Shown here one piece after another: positions 24,851 through 33,710 of a stretch of DNA of 46,340 bases. Numbering within the stretch: position 1 is the stretch's first letter; the number at the start of each line of letters is the position of its first letter. Origin of the DNA: an uncultured Chloroflexota bacterium (lineage in GTDB: Bacteria; Chloroflexota; Anaerolineae; UBA4142; SHND01); the NCBI GenBank assembly GCA_937870825.1, contig CALMZO010000134.1, positions 1-46,340 of the forward strand, given 5' to 3'. The position numbers and the translations under genes were made by a program. The notes under the pieces were generated by a model. The model saw nothing but the letters and a program-made list of their open reading frames with translations, did not search any database and had not been told where the DNA came from.

Positions 24851-25876
24851 ATGCGCCAGCGTCTTTATCAGCAAGCCGACCAAATCGAATGGCTGCTCGC
24901 CACGCACAAAGCCCCCGCGCGTGTGACGGGCGGACGCGTGACGCCGCGCACGATTCAATTTCACCTTGCGCCCGCGCCGACGACAAAAATCAGCCGCGTC
25001 GAAAATCTCGTCGAAGAACTCGCGCTCGCGCTGAACGTGACCTCTGCGCGCATTTTGCGCGAACAAGGCGCGCTGCACCTCGAAATTCCGCGCAGTGATG
25101 CGCGTCCCCTCTTGCTTTTGGATTTGTGCCAAGAGGCGGAACGCGATGGCAACATGATGCGCGCGCTTCGCAAACCCGGCATGACGCTCGTCGGAATCGG
25201 TGTAGACGGCGTTCCGCTGATGTTGCGCCTGGGCGTTGCCGACGTGCCGCATGTTTTGATTGCAGGCACGACCGGTTCGGGCAAGAGTCAAGCCGCGCGC
25301 ACGCTGCTCGCATCGCTTGTCATGTATCAGCCGCCGCGCGAAATTCAACTCTTGCTCATTGACCCCAAAGCGAGTGATTTTAACGCCTTTCAAATCGCGC
25401 CGCATTTGCTTTGTCCGATTGTGCAGACAGCGGACGGCGCACGCGAACGCTTGCAGTGGCTTGCGGAAGAAATGGAACGGCGCCAAGCGACAAACGCAAA
25501 ACGTCCGCTCATTGTTTTGATGATTGACGAACTTGCTGATTTGTTGATGCAGGGCGGAAGTGCGTTGGAAAATTTGCTGGCGCGTTTGATTCAACGTGGA
25601 CGCAGCGCGGGAATTTGTGTGATTGGCTGCACGCAAAAACCGACTGCCGGAGTTCTGGGAACATTGGTGAAAGCGAATTTTCCTGTGCGGCTTGTCGGCA
25701 AAGTGACGAGCGCGCACGAAGCGTTAGTCGCGGCAGGAGTCGCAAAATCGGGGGCGGAAACGTTGACGGGACGCGGCGATTTTTTGCTGATTGCGAACGG
25801 CGAAAAATTGCGCGTGCAAATCGCACACTTGCCGTTGAGTGATGATGACGCGTTTCGCGGCAAGTTCTTTCGATGA
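24851..25876 (+). CDS. soluble FtsK/SpoIIIE-type DNA translocase
   Basis: 341 residues from the ATG at 24851 (a TTG at 24845 is possible). It has the FtsK motor: a short alpha-like region (residues 1-110), Walker A GTTGSGKS (about 139-146), LLLIDPKASDFNAF, Walker B LIVLMIDELADLL (about 219-231) and GICVIGCTQKPTAGVLG. There are no N-terminal membrane spans and no C-terminal gamma domain for KOPS reading, so it is about half the size of ordinary FtsK. It may move or clear DNA during repair rather than act at the septum. The SOS-like promoter sites agree with that. It overlaps the next frame. Confidence 0.88.
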   Translation: MRQRLYQQADQIEWLLATHKAPARVTGGRVTPRTIQFHLAPAPTTKISRVENLVEELALALNVTSARILREQGALHLEIPRSDARPLLLLDLCQEAERDGNMMRALRKPGMTLVGIGVDGVPLMLRLGVADVPHVLIAGTTGSGKSQAARTLLASLVMYQPPREIQLLLIDPKASDFNAFQIAPHLLCPIVQTADGARERLQWLAEEMERRQATNAKRPLIVLMIDELADLLMQGGSALENLLARLIQRGRSAGICVIGCTQKPTAGVLGTLVKANFPVRLVGKVTSAHEALVAAGVAKSGAETLTGRGDFLLIANGEKLRVQIAHLPLSDDDAFRGKFFR

Positions 25877-25890
25877 GCAAGGAGTCCAAC

Positions 25891-26331
25891 ATGACATGGC
25901 GCATCGGAATCGTTTTGGCATTTGTTGTCGCCGCCGCCGTGATGGCGTATCAAATCGGCTCGCGTCTTTCGGACGAAGCGATTATGACGATTGTGGGCGT
26001 GGTGTGCGGCATCGCCGCGAGCATTCCCGTTTCGCTTGGGCTGCTCATCGCCCTGACGCGTGAGCGCGCGACGTACGCGTCGGAAGAGTATGTTGAGCCG
26101 GAACCCGCGCCCGCGCCGTACAATATCTATCGCCCCGCGACTCCGCAGCATCAAATGCAGCAGCCGCAAATTATTGTCGTCGCGCCGCCGCAGCCCACTT
26201 TGACTGCGCTCGGTGTGCCGCAAAATTTTTCACCGTACGGAAATTATTTGTCGTCACCGCAAATGAATGCGCTGCCCGCGCCGATGCAAGAACGAAATTT
26301 CAAAATCGTCGGTGAGGATGACGGTGAGTAA
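25891..26331 (+). CDS. small membrane protein with Pro-rich tail
   Basis: 146 residues. The ATG at 25891 has AAGGAG six bases upstream. An ATGA-overlapping start at 25873 is possible. Two membrane spans (RIGIVLAFVVAAAVMAYQIG and IMTIVGVVCGIAASIPVSLG) are followed by a cytoplasmic-looking Pro/Gln/Tyr-rich tail. The tight link to the translocase gene suggests joint expression. It could anchor the soluble translocase to the membrane, which is only an inference from the neighbourhood. No family is recognised. Confidence 0.75.
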   Translation: MTWRIGIVLAFVVAAAVMAYQIGSRLSDEAIMTIVGVVCGIAASIPVSLGLLIALTRERATYASEEYVEPEPAPAPYNIYRPATPQHQMQQPQIIVVAPPQPTLTALGVPQNFSPYGNYLSSPQMNALPAPMQERNFKIVGEDDGE

Positions 26332-26341
26332 CAACGTGAGT

Positions 26342-26347
26342 TATAAT
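26342..26347 (+). promoter_or_regulatory. -10 box of the DUF2207 gene
   Basis: TATAAT ends 8 bases before the ATG at 26356. A weak -35 (ATGACG, 26318-26323) lies 18 bases upstream. No ribosome site is present, so a leaderless mRNA is likely. Confidence 0.5.
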
Positions 26348-26355
26348 GCGTGCCG

Positions 26356-28383
26356 ATGAAATACATCGCACGCATTTTTTTTGTGCTCATTGTCTTTGGA
26401 ATACTCGCCACAATTCCCTCTCACGCGCGCGCACAATCGGGCAAGAACGTTGTCGTTCGACAGCGCGACGCAGAGATTACGATTTTGCAAAACGGCGACG
26501 CGCAATTTGTGGAAACGTGGGTGGTGGAATTTCAGCGCGGGAGTTTCACATTCGCGTTCCGCGAAATTCCAATCAACCGATTACGCGACATTGTTGAAAT
26601 TCGCGTCACCGAAAATGGTGAGGAACGGCAAACGCGTGTCGAGCGCGACGACAAAAATATCAAAATCACTTGGCATTTTCCCGAAACGAATCGCGGCGCA
26701 AATTTTTTTTCCGACGTTCATACCTTTACCCTGCGCTACACCGTACAAGGTGCGCTGCGAATTTATCCGAACGGCGACCAATTCTGGTGGAAATTTATCG
26801 AAAGAGGACGCCGCTATCCGATTCAATCTACGCGCGTCACAATTCAGCTCCCCGCAACCTTTTCTCTGGACCAACTGAAAACAACTACATACATCAATGG
26901 CGACGAGACCGGCGGCGGACGCGCGCGGAACGGACAGGTGGTTGAATTTTTTGGCGGACCGTTTCCACCCGACACCGAGTGGGAAGTTCGCGCGCAGTTT
27001 CCGCATGTGATTCAAGCGGAACCCGAAGAATGGCAAAAGTCGGATGACCGCGTGGAACAAATCGCCGCGCAAAATAATTTTTACGCGATGGGGCTCGGCA
27101 TCGTAATTTTGTTTGGCGGTCCGCTGTTGCTGCTCGTGTTGTGGTACTTGATTGGGCGCGACAAGCCGACGGCGTTTGACGCGGAATTTTTGAACGCGCC
27201 GCCGGATGAGACGCCGCCCGGTGTCGCGGGAACGCTGCTCGACGAACGCGCGGATTTGCAAGATATTGTCGCGACGGTGGCGGACTTGGCGCAGCGCGGC
27301 TATTTGCGCATTCGTGAACGCGATGGTTTTGGCACACCGGAATACGAACGCACAGAAAAAAGTGATGCAGAGCTCGCGCCGTTTGAAAAACAAACGCTCG
27401 ACGCGTTGTTGCGCGGAAACGCGATGCGGCGTTTGGAAGATGTGCGCGGTTCGTTTTACTACCACCTTAAGGATTTGGAACACGCGTTGTATGAAGAGGT
27501 CGTGACGCGCGGCTTTTTTCCGCGCAGTCCGCTTGCCACGCGCGACGTGTATTTCAAAATTGCCAAGTGGGGCGCGCTTTTGACGCCCGTGTTGGGTTTT
27601 GTGGGCTACTGCGCCGCGTTCCGTTTCGCGCCGCTCGCGTTTTTTCCCTTGTTCGCGCTGGAAATATTTTTCATTGGCTTGCTCGGCTTGAGTCGCGTGA
27701 TGCCGCAGCGTACGCCAAACGGCGCGAAAGCATTTGCGAAATGGAGCGCGTTCAAGCGTTATCTCATGCACATTGAAAAATACACGAACGTAAATGAGGC
27801 GCAAGAACAATTCGCCAAATTCTTGCCGTACGCGATTGCGTTTGGGCTCGAAAAAAGTTGGATTGAAAAATTCAAACAGACGACGACGCCCGCGCCGAAC
27901 TGGTACGTTCCCTACACGCCGAGCGTGAGCGATTGGACATGGCGCGATGTGGACGATGGGCGCGGGCGTGATGAAACGCCGACGCGCCGCACGGACAGTG
28001 AATTTCGTCCCGACACGGTTGCGCCGACACCGAGCGCGCCGATTTTTTTCGATAAATCATCCAAAGACAATACACGCGCGCCGTCGTTGAATGAACTCGC
28101 CAACAGTTCGTTTCTCGCGCTCAACAGTGTGAGCAGCAACATGTTTGATTTTCTCAACGCGTCTGCCGAAGCGTTCACGACAAAACCGCCGACGCGCAGC
28201 ACAACGGATGAAATCGTTGAGGGCATCGGCGGTTTTCTAAATTGGGTCGGTTCGTCGTCGGGGAGCAGCAGTTCGTCGTCCGATAGTTCGTGGTCGTCAA
28301 GCTCGTCATCGTCGTCCGGTTGGTCGGGCGGCAGTTCGAGCGGTGGGGGCGGCAGCGGCGGCGGGTCGAGCGGGTTCGGATAG
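26356..28383 (+). CDS. DUF2207 domain membrane protein
   Basis: 675 residues. A signal peptide (to about residue 26, SHARAQS) leads into the extracytoplasmic DUF2207 beta-domain (VVRQRDAEITILQNGDAQFV, FTLRYTVQGAL). One span lies at about 240-266 and two more at about 405-450. The C-terminus is almost pure Ser/Gly (from about 635), the usual ending of this family. Family members are widespread, and their function is unknown. The start at 26356 gives a proper signal peptide and follows the promoter. Confidence 0.88.
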   Translation: MKYIARIFFVLIVFGILATIPSHARAQSGKNVVVRQRDAEITILQNGDAQFVETWVVEFQRGSFTFAFREIPINRLRDIVEIRVTENGEERQTRVERDDKNIKITWHFPETNRGANFFSDVHTFTLRYTVQGALRIYPNGDQFWWKFIERGRRYPIQSTRVTIQLPATFSLDQLKTTTYINGDETGGGRARNGQVVEFFGGPFPPDTEWEVRAQFPHVIQAEPEEWQKSDDRVEQIAAQNNFYAMGLGIVILFGGPLLLLVLWYLIGRDKPTAFDAEFLNAPPDETPPGVAGTLLDERADLQDIVATVADLAQRGYLRIRERDGFGTPEYERTEKSDAELAPFEKQTLDALLRGNAMRRLEDVRGSFYYHLKDLEHALYEEVVTRGFFPRSPLATRDVYFKIAKWGALLTPVLGFVGYCAAFRFAPLAFFPLFALEIFFIGLLGLSRVMPQRTPNGAKAFAKWSAFKRYLMHIEKYTNVNEAQEQFAKFLPYAIAFGLEKSWIEKFKQTTTPAPNWYVPYTPSVSDWTWRDVDDGRGRDETPTRRTDSEFRPDTVAPTPSAPIFFDKSSKDNTRAPSLNELANSSFLALNSVSSNMFDFLNASAEAFTTKPPTRSTTDEIVEGIGGFLNWVGSSSGSSSSSSDSSWSSSSSSSSGWSGGSSSGGGGSGGGSSGFG

Positions 28384-28487
28384 ATTAATCATCATCGGGC
28401 AGGAATGCGTCATCAGCGCAAAGGAATACACAACCTCTTTGTGACAATACGCGTTTGCCAATTGAGACGATTTCGTACCTTGAATTG

Positions 28488-28521
28488 AAACTGCCGCACC
28501 AATCGGTGCGGCAGTTTGTTT
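28488..28521 (+). terminator. terminator after the DUF2207 gene
   Basis: AAACTGCCGCACC pairs with GGTGCGGCAGTTT around AATC, followed by GTTTTT. It lies between convergent genes and may also serve the minus-strand gene. The 104 bp before it (28384-28487) shows nothing else. Confidence 0.85.
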
Positions 28522-29316
28522 TTAGTTGAGAACCTTTTTACGAGACGGCACACACAACATATCCGCTTGCGTGGTGGTGATGGTCTCGCGGCGGAATTGA
28601 TTCAGCGTTTTGCGTGTGACACTGAATTGTGTCGTCGTCACAATGTAACATACGAGGTGTGCGTCTTTGTTGCGTACTTCGGTCCATCTGTCTTTGTGAT
28701 ATTTGCGCGTCGGATTGCACAGTAAGAATGGTTGCATAACCGTAATGGCGTTGTTGGCTTGGAATTGGTCTTGCAATCCGACGGTCTGATTCACCGGTTG
28801 TCCCTCGACGCGATAGCATTTGAAATGGTCGGTATTTTGAGGTGCGGGGTGGGGGCGTTTGCGGGTGGGCACCATCAAAATTTCGGCAGGGCGATAAACT
28901 GCAAGCTGCTGTATGCCGAACTGGTTGCGGACTTGGACATTCAGGACGGGAGGGGTTACGGCATCGCCGATATCGTACAAAAGCAGATGGTCATTCGGAT
29001 ATTTGATTTCGGTGGTTTTGGCATTGTGGACTTTGCGGACGGGGTTGCACAAGCGCACCGCAGCGCCGACGCGCGTTTTCTTGGGGCGTCTATCGAACTG
29101 GTCTTGGGTTTTCACGGAGACAGACACGGGCTGACTCGTGGTGATTTGATAACACCAAAAGTGATTGAGCGGCAGCGGCGCGTCGGGCGCGAGAACCAAT
29201 GGCGTTTGTTCCGGCGGCGGCGCATCGGTATACGCGTACGCAGGCGTGCTGGCGACGAGCGCAAACAACGCCAGCAGAAACGCAAGGACGATGAACCATT
29301 TTGATGAAGCGGACAT
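28522..29316 (-). CDS. secreted protein of two tandem DHFxCY-type repeats
   Basis: 264 residues. The ATG at 29316 follows AAAGGAGG. The signal peptide ends STPAYA. The mature part is two copies of a module of about 110 residues. Each opens LNHFWCYQI or TDHFKCYRV and has a Q-D-Q-F step (VKTQDQFDRR, LQDQFQANN) leading to LCNPVRKVH or LCNPTRKYH. Each ends in a half-module with NQF and (V/C)P(T/S)RK. The conserved cysteines could pair within each module. I recall similar repeats in secreted proteins of Chloroflexota and Myxococcota (DUF7450-like), but no function is known. A minus-strand TATAAT at 29495-29490 may be its promoter. Confidence 0.75.
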   Translation of the reverse strand: MSASSKWFIVLAFLLALFALVASTPAYAYTDAPPPEQTPLVLAPDAPLPLNHFWCYQITTSQPVSVSVKTQDQFDRRPKKTRVGAAVRLCNPVRKVHNAKTTEIKYPNDHLLLYDIGDAVTPPVLNVQVRNQFGIQQLAVYRPAEILMVPTRKRPHPAPQNTDHFKCYRVEGQPVNQTVGLQDQFQANNAITVMQPFLLCNPTRKYHKDRWTEVRNKDAHLVCYIVTTTQFSVTRKTLNQFRRETITTTQADMLCVPSRKKVLN

Positions 29317-29514
29317 AGAGCCTCCTTTTACATCGGTGAAAACCGATGGGGAATTTTGCAGCGCGGCGAGGAATACGGAGGATAGAGTTGCGTTGCGCGC
29401 CGCGAGGGTGACGCAAACGAGGCATGGCGCACAGGATTGTGAAAGCGCTCCGGGAGCGTTGCTGACCATGCAAGTCAAGCGATGCAAAGATTATACACTG
29501 AATTGGCAAGCGCG

Positions 29515-29544
29515 TTGACACAATTTTCCCAATCGTGCTACACT
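29515..29544 (+). promoter_or_regulatory. sigma-70 promoter of the subtilase gene
   Basis: TTGACA (29515-29520), an 18-base spacer and TACACT (29539-29544). The GTG start codon at 29552 begins 8 bases after the -10 box, so the mRNA is probably leaderless. Confidence 0.7.
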
Positions 29545-29551
29545 CGTCGCC

Positions 29552-31258
29552 GTGTTCGCTCCGTCCGCACCTCGCGCGTTACCGAATACATTTTCCTCCG
29601 CCGATTCTGCCTTTTGTCCTTTGTGTGGTCGCCGTACCGATGCACTGCTGCTGGAACTAGAGCGCAATTTGGAACCGCACATCGAACGCGCTTTGCGCGA
29701 AAAATATCCGCAATGGAATCCGGCGCGCGGCACGTGTCCGCGCTGCATCCTCGACGCGGTTACCAACACACAACGCGCGCGCTATCCCGAATCCATTCAC
29801 CACGAAATTCTTTCGCCATTTCCCATTTACTCGCGCGACGAAACCGCGCTGCTCGCGACCCCCGCGCGCGTGCACGCGTATTCCCAATTCACGGGACGCG
29901 GCGTCGTGATTGCCTTTCTCGATTCGGGTTTCTATCCGCACCCCGACCTCACGAAACCGTACAATCGCATCCTCGCGCATATTGACGCGACGGTTAAAGA
30001 ACCTGTCGAGCGTCCGAACTTTAAACGTCCTGCGGTGACGGGTTGGCACGGCTTGATGACGAGTTGTGTCGCGGCAGGCAACGGCTTTTTGTCGAATTAC
30101 CAATATCGCGGCATTGCAAGCGACGCGCAATTGGTGTTGGTGAAAACGGGAAACCGGCGCGGGCGGAGGATTCACGAAGACGATATTTATCGCGCGCTAA
30201 ATTGGGTAATTCACAATCAGCATCGCTACAACATTCGCATCGTGAACCTGTCCATCGGCGGCGACATTGTTTCCGACGGCACGCTCACCGCGTTGGATGA
30301 ATTGGTGGAAGAAGCGAGCGCGCGCGGAATGGCGGTGGTGTGCGCGGTGGGCAACGGCGGGCTGGAGCAGGTGGTGCCGCCCGCGAGCGCGCCGAGTGCG
30401 ATTACGGTCGGCGGACTCGACGACCGCAATTCGCTCGAACGCGCGCATCATCGTTTGTATCATTCCAATTTTGGACGCGGCGGAAATTTCAAGGCGAAAC
30501 CCGATTTGATTGCGCCTGCGATGTGGCTCGCCGCGCCGATGCTTCCGCAAACGTGGGTGTACAACGAAGGACAGTATTTGTGGAAACTCGCGCACGCGTC
30601 GGATGCCGAACTGAAAAAGTTGTTGCAGACGCGCGCGGCAGTGAAACGATTCAAAAAAGAAACGCTCGCGTCATCGCTTGACGAAATTCGGCGCGTGATT
30701 CGTTTGCGAATGTTCGAGCAAAAATACATTCACGCGCACTATCAACATGTTGACGGGACTTCGATGGCGGCGCCGATTGTGTCGTCCGTCGTCGCGCAAA
30801 TGTTGGAAGCAAATCCCTCACTCGCTCCCGCGCAAATTGAAAAAATTTTGTGCGACACCGCGATTCCGCTCGAAAATTTTCCGCGCGAGCGTCAAGGACA
30901 CGGCGTCTTGAATGCCGCTCACGCCGTCGCGTACGCTCTGCGCGCAAGCGGCGGCGTTTTGGAATATCAACCATTGTCGCCGCATGTGCAAGACGACGCG
31001 GTCACGTTTCGATATTACGACGCGAAAGCACAGCGCGTACTTCTCGTGGGCGAGTGGAATGGGTGGAAACCGCAGCGTTTGCGCGAATACGCGGGCGTGT
31101 GGCAGTTGAGCATTCCGCGTCCGAAACGCGGCGCGTATGCGTACAAATTTTTGATTGAACGCGAAACGCGCGTGGAATGGCGCGGCGACCCGGAGAATTT
31201 GCAGCGTGCGCAAGACGGCGCGGGTGGTTTTTTTTCGTTATTGGACGTTAGTCGTTAG
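29552..31258 (+). CDS. zinc-ribbon - subtilisin-like protease - CBM48-like fusion
   Basis: 568 residues with no signal peptide, so probably intracellular. Residues 22-65 carry two CxxC pairs (CPLC, CPRC), a likely zinc knuckle. The S8 protease domain has Asp124 (AFLDSGFYPHPDL), His166 (GWHGLMTSCVAAG), oxyanion Asn268 (VCAVGNGG) and Ser404 (DGTSMAAP). An insert of about 60 Lys/Arg/Leu-rich residues lies before the serine. Residues 490-568 resemble an isoamylase-N/CBM48 module (VLLVGEWNGWKPQRLREYAG, YAYKFLIE), which usually binds glycogen-like sugars. This domain order is unusual. It may process proteins on glycogen granules, which is an inference. The last codons lie in a heptad array. Confidence 0.88.
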   Translation: MFAPSAPRALPNTFSSADSAFCPLCGRRTDALLLELERNLEPHIERALREKYPQWNPARGTCPRCILDAVTNTQRARYPESIHHEILSPFPIYSRDETALLATPARVHAYSQFTGRGVVIAFLDSGFYPHPDLTKPYNRILAHIDATVKEPVERPNFKRPAVTGWHGLMTSCVAAGNGFLSNYQYRGIASDAQLVLVKTGNRRGRRIHEDDIYRALNWVIHNQHRYNIRIVNLSIGGDIVSDGTLTALDELVEEASARGMAVVCAVGNGGLEQVVPPASAPSAITVGGLDDRNSLERAHHRLYHSNFGRGGNFKAKPDLIAPAMWLAAPMLPQTWVYNEGQYLWKLAHASDAELKKLLQTRAAVKRFKKETLASSLDEIRRVIRLRMFEQKYIHAHYQHVDGTSMAAPIVSSVVAQMLEANPSLAPAQIEKILCDTAIPLENFPRERQGHGVLNAAHAVAYALRASGGVLEYQPLSPHVQDDAVTFRYYDAKAQRVLLVGEWNGWKPQRLREYAGVWQLSIPRPKRGAYAYKFLIERETRVEWRGDPENLQRAQDGAGGFFSLLDVSR

Positions 31259-31355
31259 TCGTTCGTCGTTCGTCGTTCGTTATTCGTTGTTTGTTATTAG
31301 TGAATCGTTATTGGTCATTTGTACGGGCTAATAACTAAAGACTAATAACTAACAA
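31237..31355. repeat. 17-unit heptad array between subtilase and esterase
   Basis: 119 bp in unbroken 7-bp register. It begins with GTCGTTA/GTCGTTC-type units, drifts to GTTATTA, and ends with the complementary CTAATAA, CTAAAGA, CTAATAA, CTAACAA. GTTATTAG (31293-31300) pairs with CTAATAAC (31328-31335). It includes the subtilase stop codon and ends 10 bp before the esterase ATG. Confidence 0.85.
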
Positions 31356-31365
31356 CCCTCCCAAC

Positions 31366-32097
31366 ATGAACCGTTTCATTGACGGCTGGCACAGCCCCAG
31401 TCTCAACAAGTGGATGGAAATTGTTACGTACGGGCATTATGGATTCCCGCTGCTTTTGTTTCCGACGGCGGCGGCGGATTTTTTGGAATACGAACGTTTT
31501 CAAATGATTGACGTACTCGCGCCATACATTGATTCAGGCAAAGTCAAAGTGTTTTCCATTAACAGTATCAATCGCGAGGCGTGGCTGAATCGCGGACTGC
31601 ATGCGGGCGCGATGGCGTGGCGTCAGGTGGAATACAACAAGTACATTTGCGATGAAGTGGTGCCGTACATTTGGAATTCGTGTCAGAGCCGCATCGGCAT
31701 CCTCACGAGCGGCGCGTCGCTCGGCGCGTATCACGCCGCGAATCAATTGTTTCGTCGCCCCGATTTGTTTGCGGGAACGATTGCGATGAGCGGCGATTAC
31801 GACATTCGTCATTACATGCACAGCGAGTATTCGGACGAAAATGTGTATTTCAACAACCCTGTCGAGTACGTGCCGAATCTGGGCGGCGAACCGTTGAATG
31901 CGCTCCAACACAAGGGCGATATTTTCATTGCGACAGGCCAAGGCAGTTTCGAAAATCCCGGTGCGTCGCGTTATCTCTCCGGCATTCTTTCGCAAAAAGG
32001 AATTCCGCACGAGCTCTCGATGTGGGGACCCGAATGGCCCCACGATTGGCCCACCTGGCGCGCGATGATTCGCTATTTTGTGGGGGAGAGGTATTAG
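31366..32097 (+). CDS. alpha/beta-hydrolase fold esterase
   Basis: 243 residues of the esterase-D/PF00756-like group. The nucleophile elbow is SGASLGAY (Ser near residue 119). The catalytic His is probably in WPHDWPTW near the C-terminus, and an acidic residue in the preceding strand. There is no signal peptide, so it should be cytoplasmic. It precedes the amide-ligase genes on the same strand and may cleave or transfer an ester or peptide made by them. The stop codon lies in a heptad array. Confidence 0.85.
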   Translation: MNRFIDGWHSPSLNKWMEIVTYGHYGFPLLLFPTAAADFLEYERFQMIDVLAPYIDSGKVKVFSINSINREAWLNRGLHAGAMAWRQVEYNKYICDEVVPYIWNSCQSRIGILTSGASLGAYHAANQLFRRPDLFAGTIAMSGDYDIRHYMHSEYSDENVYFNNPVEYVPNLGGEPLNALQHKGDIFIATGQGSFENPGASRYLSGILSQKGIPHELSMWGPEWPHDWPTWRAMIRYFVGERY

Positions 32098-32119
32098 AGA
32101 TTGGAGATTGGAGATTCTA
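32092..32119. repeat. short heptad array (GATTGGA type)
   Basis: Four units: TATTAGA, GATTGGA, GATTGGA, GATTCTA. It overlaps the esterase stop codon. Confidence 0.65.
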
Positions 32120-32143
32120 CAAAGCTTGTGACTGTGGTATAAA

Positions 32144-33547
32144 ATGACAGCGATGGTGACGAAAGAACAAATTGCCGAGTTAAAACAAAACAATCTGCCC
32201 GGGTTGCATCAACTAATTCAAGAAAAAGCAGATAGCCGCGAACTCCTCTTTGTGTTGGAGAATCTTGGTTATTTGCCACGCGGGTTTGACGCAAATGTTC
32301 TGGTTCCTTTTCTCAAGCACCCGAACGACCAAGTACGTTTGTGGACGATTAAAAACCTTGGAAAGGTGACTGACCCGCGCTTTATGAAGCTGCTGCTGGA
32401 ATCTGCAACAGCGGATGCGGATTCGATGGTTCGGCGCGAAGCAGTTTCATCCATTGGGCGGATGCGTACCGAAAAGGCAATCCCTTATCTGACGCAACTC
32501 TTGAACGATAGTGACCCGAAAATTGTTTTGCAAGCAATTCGCGGTTTGCTTGTTTTTCGGGCAAATCTGCCAGTCAAGGAACAACTCGAGAAATTAGCAA
32601 AGCACCCGAACGAAATGGTGCAGAGTGTGATTCGGAAAGAATTTTTCCAGAACTCGAATGGACATGAGGCGAAAGAGCATCATGCCACGTCACCGCGCGG
32701 TTTGCAGAATGTCGTTGTACAGGGTGATGTGAGAGAAATCCTCAAATACGTTCCAGACGAATCCATTCATCTCACTTTTACTTCGCCGCCATACTACAAC
32801 GCACGCGATTATTCAATCTACGAAAGTTATAACGCGTATCTTGATTTTCTCACACAGGTTTTTTGCGAGGTTCATCGCATCACCAAAGAAGGACGTTTTC
32901 TAATTGTCAACACATCGCCGGTCATTGTTCCGCGAGTGAGCCGCGCGCATTCAAGCAAACGCTATCCGATTCCTTTTGATTTACACGCCCGTCTTGTGCA
33001 AAATGGTTGGGAGTTTATTGACGATATTATTTGGCTGAAACCCGAAAGCAGTGTCAAGAATCGTAACGCGGGATTTTTGCAACACCGAAAGCCGTTAGGA
33101 TACAAGCCCAACCCAACGACAGAATACTTGATGGTGTACCGCAAGCAAACCGATAAATTGTTGGATTGGAATATGCGTGCGTACGCATGGGATACGATTC
33201 AAGCCAGTCGTATTCAAGGCGAGTACGAAACCTCCAACGTTTGGAAAATTGACCCGACGTTTGACCGCGTGCACAGCGCGGTATTTCCCCTCGAACTCTG
33301 TAATCGCGTTATAAAATTTTATTCGTACAAAGGCGATTTGGTGTTTGACCCATTCGCGGGAAGTGGGACTTTGGGAAAAGCCGCGCGCAATTTGCAGCGG
33401 TACTTTTTTTTGACGGAACAAGAGAAAAAATATGTGGAACGGATGAAACAAGATTTGGTTGAAAAAGATTTGTTTGGGAATGAAACGCGTTTTTCTACAC
33501 TTGAGCAGTTCGCAGAGTTAGCTTCGCGTGCCAAACCCTCACGCTGA
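32144..33547 (+). CDS. HEAT-repeat - class beta DNA methyltransferase fusion
   Basis: 467 residues. Residues 1-165 are HEAT-like helical repeats (VLVPFLKHPNDQVRLWTIKN, MVRREAVSSIGRMRTEKAIP, PKIVLQAIRGLL). The rest is an amino-methyltransferase: motif IV TSPPY (213-217) precedes the SAM-binding motif DPFAGSGTLG (about 402), the order of class beta. TSPPY is more usual for N4-cytosine than N6-adenine enzymes. The HEAT extension is uncommon and may bring in a partner or nucleic acid. TATAAA at 32138-32143 would start a leaderless message at the ATG at 32153, which is an alternative start. Followed by a control-protein-like gene and a possible nuclease. Base composition is more AT-rich than the flanking genes, suggesting transfer. 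Confidence 0.88.
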   Translation: MTAMVTKEQIAELKQNNLPGLHQLIQEKADSRELLFVLENLGYLPRGFDANVLVPFLKHPNDQVRLWTIKNLGKVTDPRFMKLLLESATADADSMVRREAVSSIGRMRTEKAIPYLTQLLNDSDPKIVLQAIRGLLVFRANLPVKEQLEKLAKHPNEMVQSVIRKEFFQNSNGHEAKEHHATSPRGLQNVVVQGDVREILKYVPDESIHLTFTSPPYYNARDYSIYESYNAYLDFLTQVFCEVHRITKEGRFLIVNTSPVIVPRVSRAHSSKRYPIPFDLHARLVQNGWEFIDDIIWLKPESSVKNRNAGFLQHRKPLGYKPNPTTEYLMVYRKQTDKLLDWNMRAYAWDTIQASRIQGEYETSNVWKIDPTFDRVHSAVFPLELCNRVIKFYSYKGDLVFDPFAGSGTLGKAARNLQRYFFLTEQEKKYVERMKQDLVEKDLFGNETRFSTLEQFAELASRAKPSR

Positions 33548-33583
33548 AATTCAGTTTGCCACGCGCTAGCCACCTAACCCATG

Positions 33584-33617
33584 AACGTCACGAGATTTAT
33601 TTCTCGTGACGTTTTTT
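33584..33617 (+). terminator. terminator after the methyltransferase gene
   Basis: A 12-bp perfect stem (33584-33595 with 33602-33613), loop TTTATT, then a T run. It separates the methyltransferase from the regulator/nuclease unit. Confidence 0.9.
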
Positions 33618-33645
33618 GTTTCAACAACTCGCTGTGAGATATTCC

Positions 33646-33680
33646 CAATTAGAATAATCTATTTTGGATTATTCTAATTG
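33646..33680. promoter_or_regulatory. operator-like palindrome before the XRE gene
   Basis: CAATTAGAATAATC (33646-33659), 7 bases, then its exact complement (33667-33680), 31 bp before the start codon. Perfect 14-bp arms suit a dimeric XRE/control protein regulating its own operon. Confidence 0.65.
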
Positions 33681-33710
33681 TTTTGGCATCTTTGATTTCA
33701 GGAGTCTCCT

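Noticed and set aside
26581..27810. 409-residue frame antisense to the DUF2207 gene
   Set aside because: High Arg/Phe/Gln content and no motif; a by-product of codon bias.
31237..31355. Possible CRISPR array
   Set aside because: The period is 7 bp, with no 20-40 bp repeats or spacers and no cas genes.
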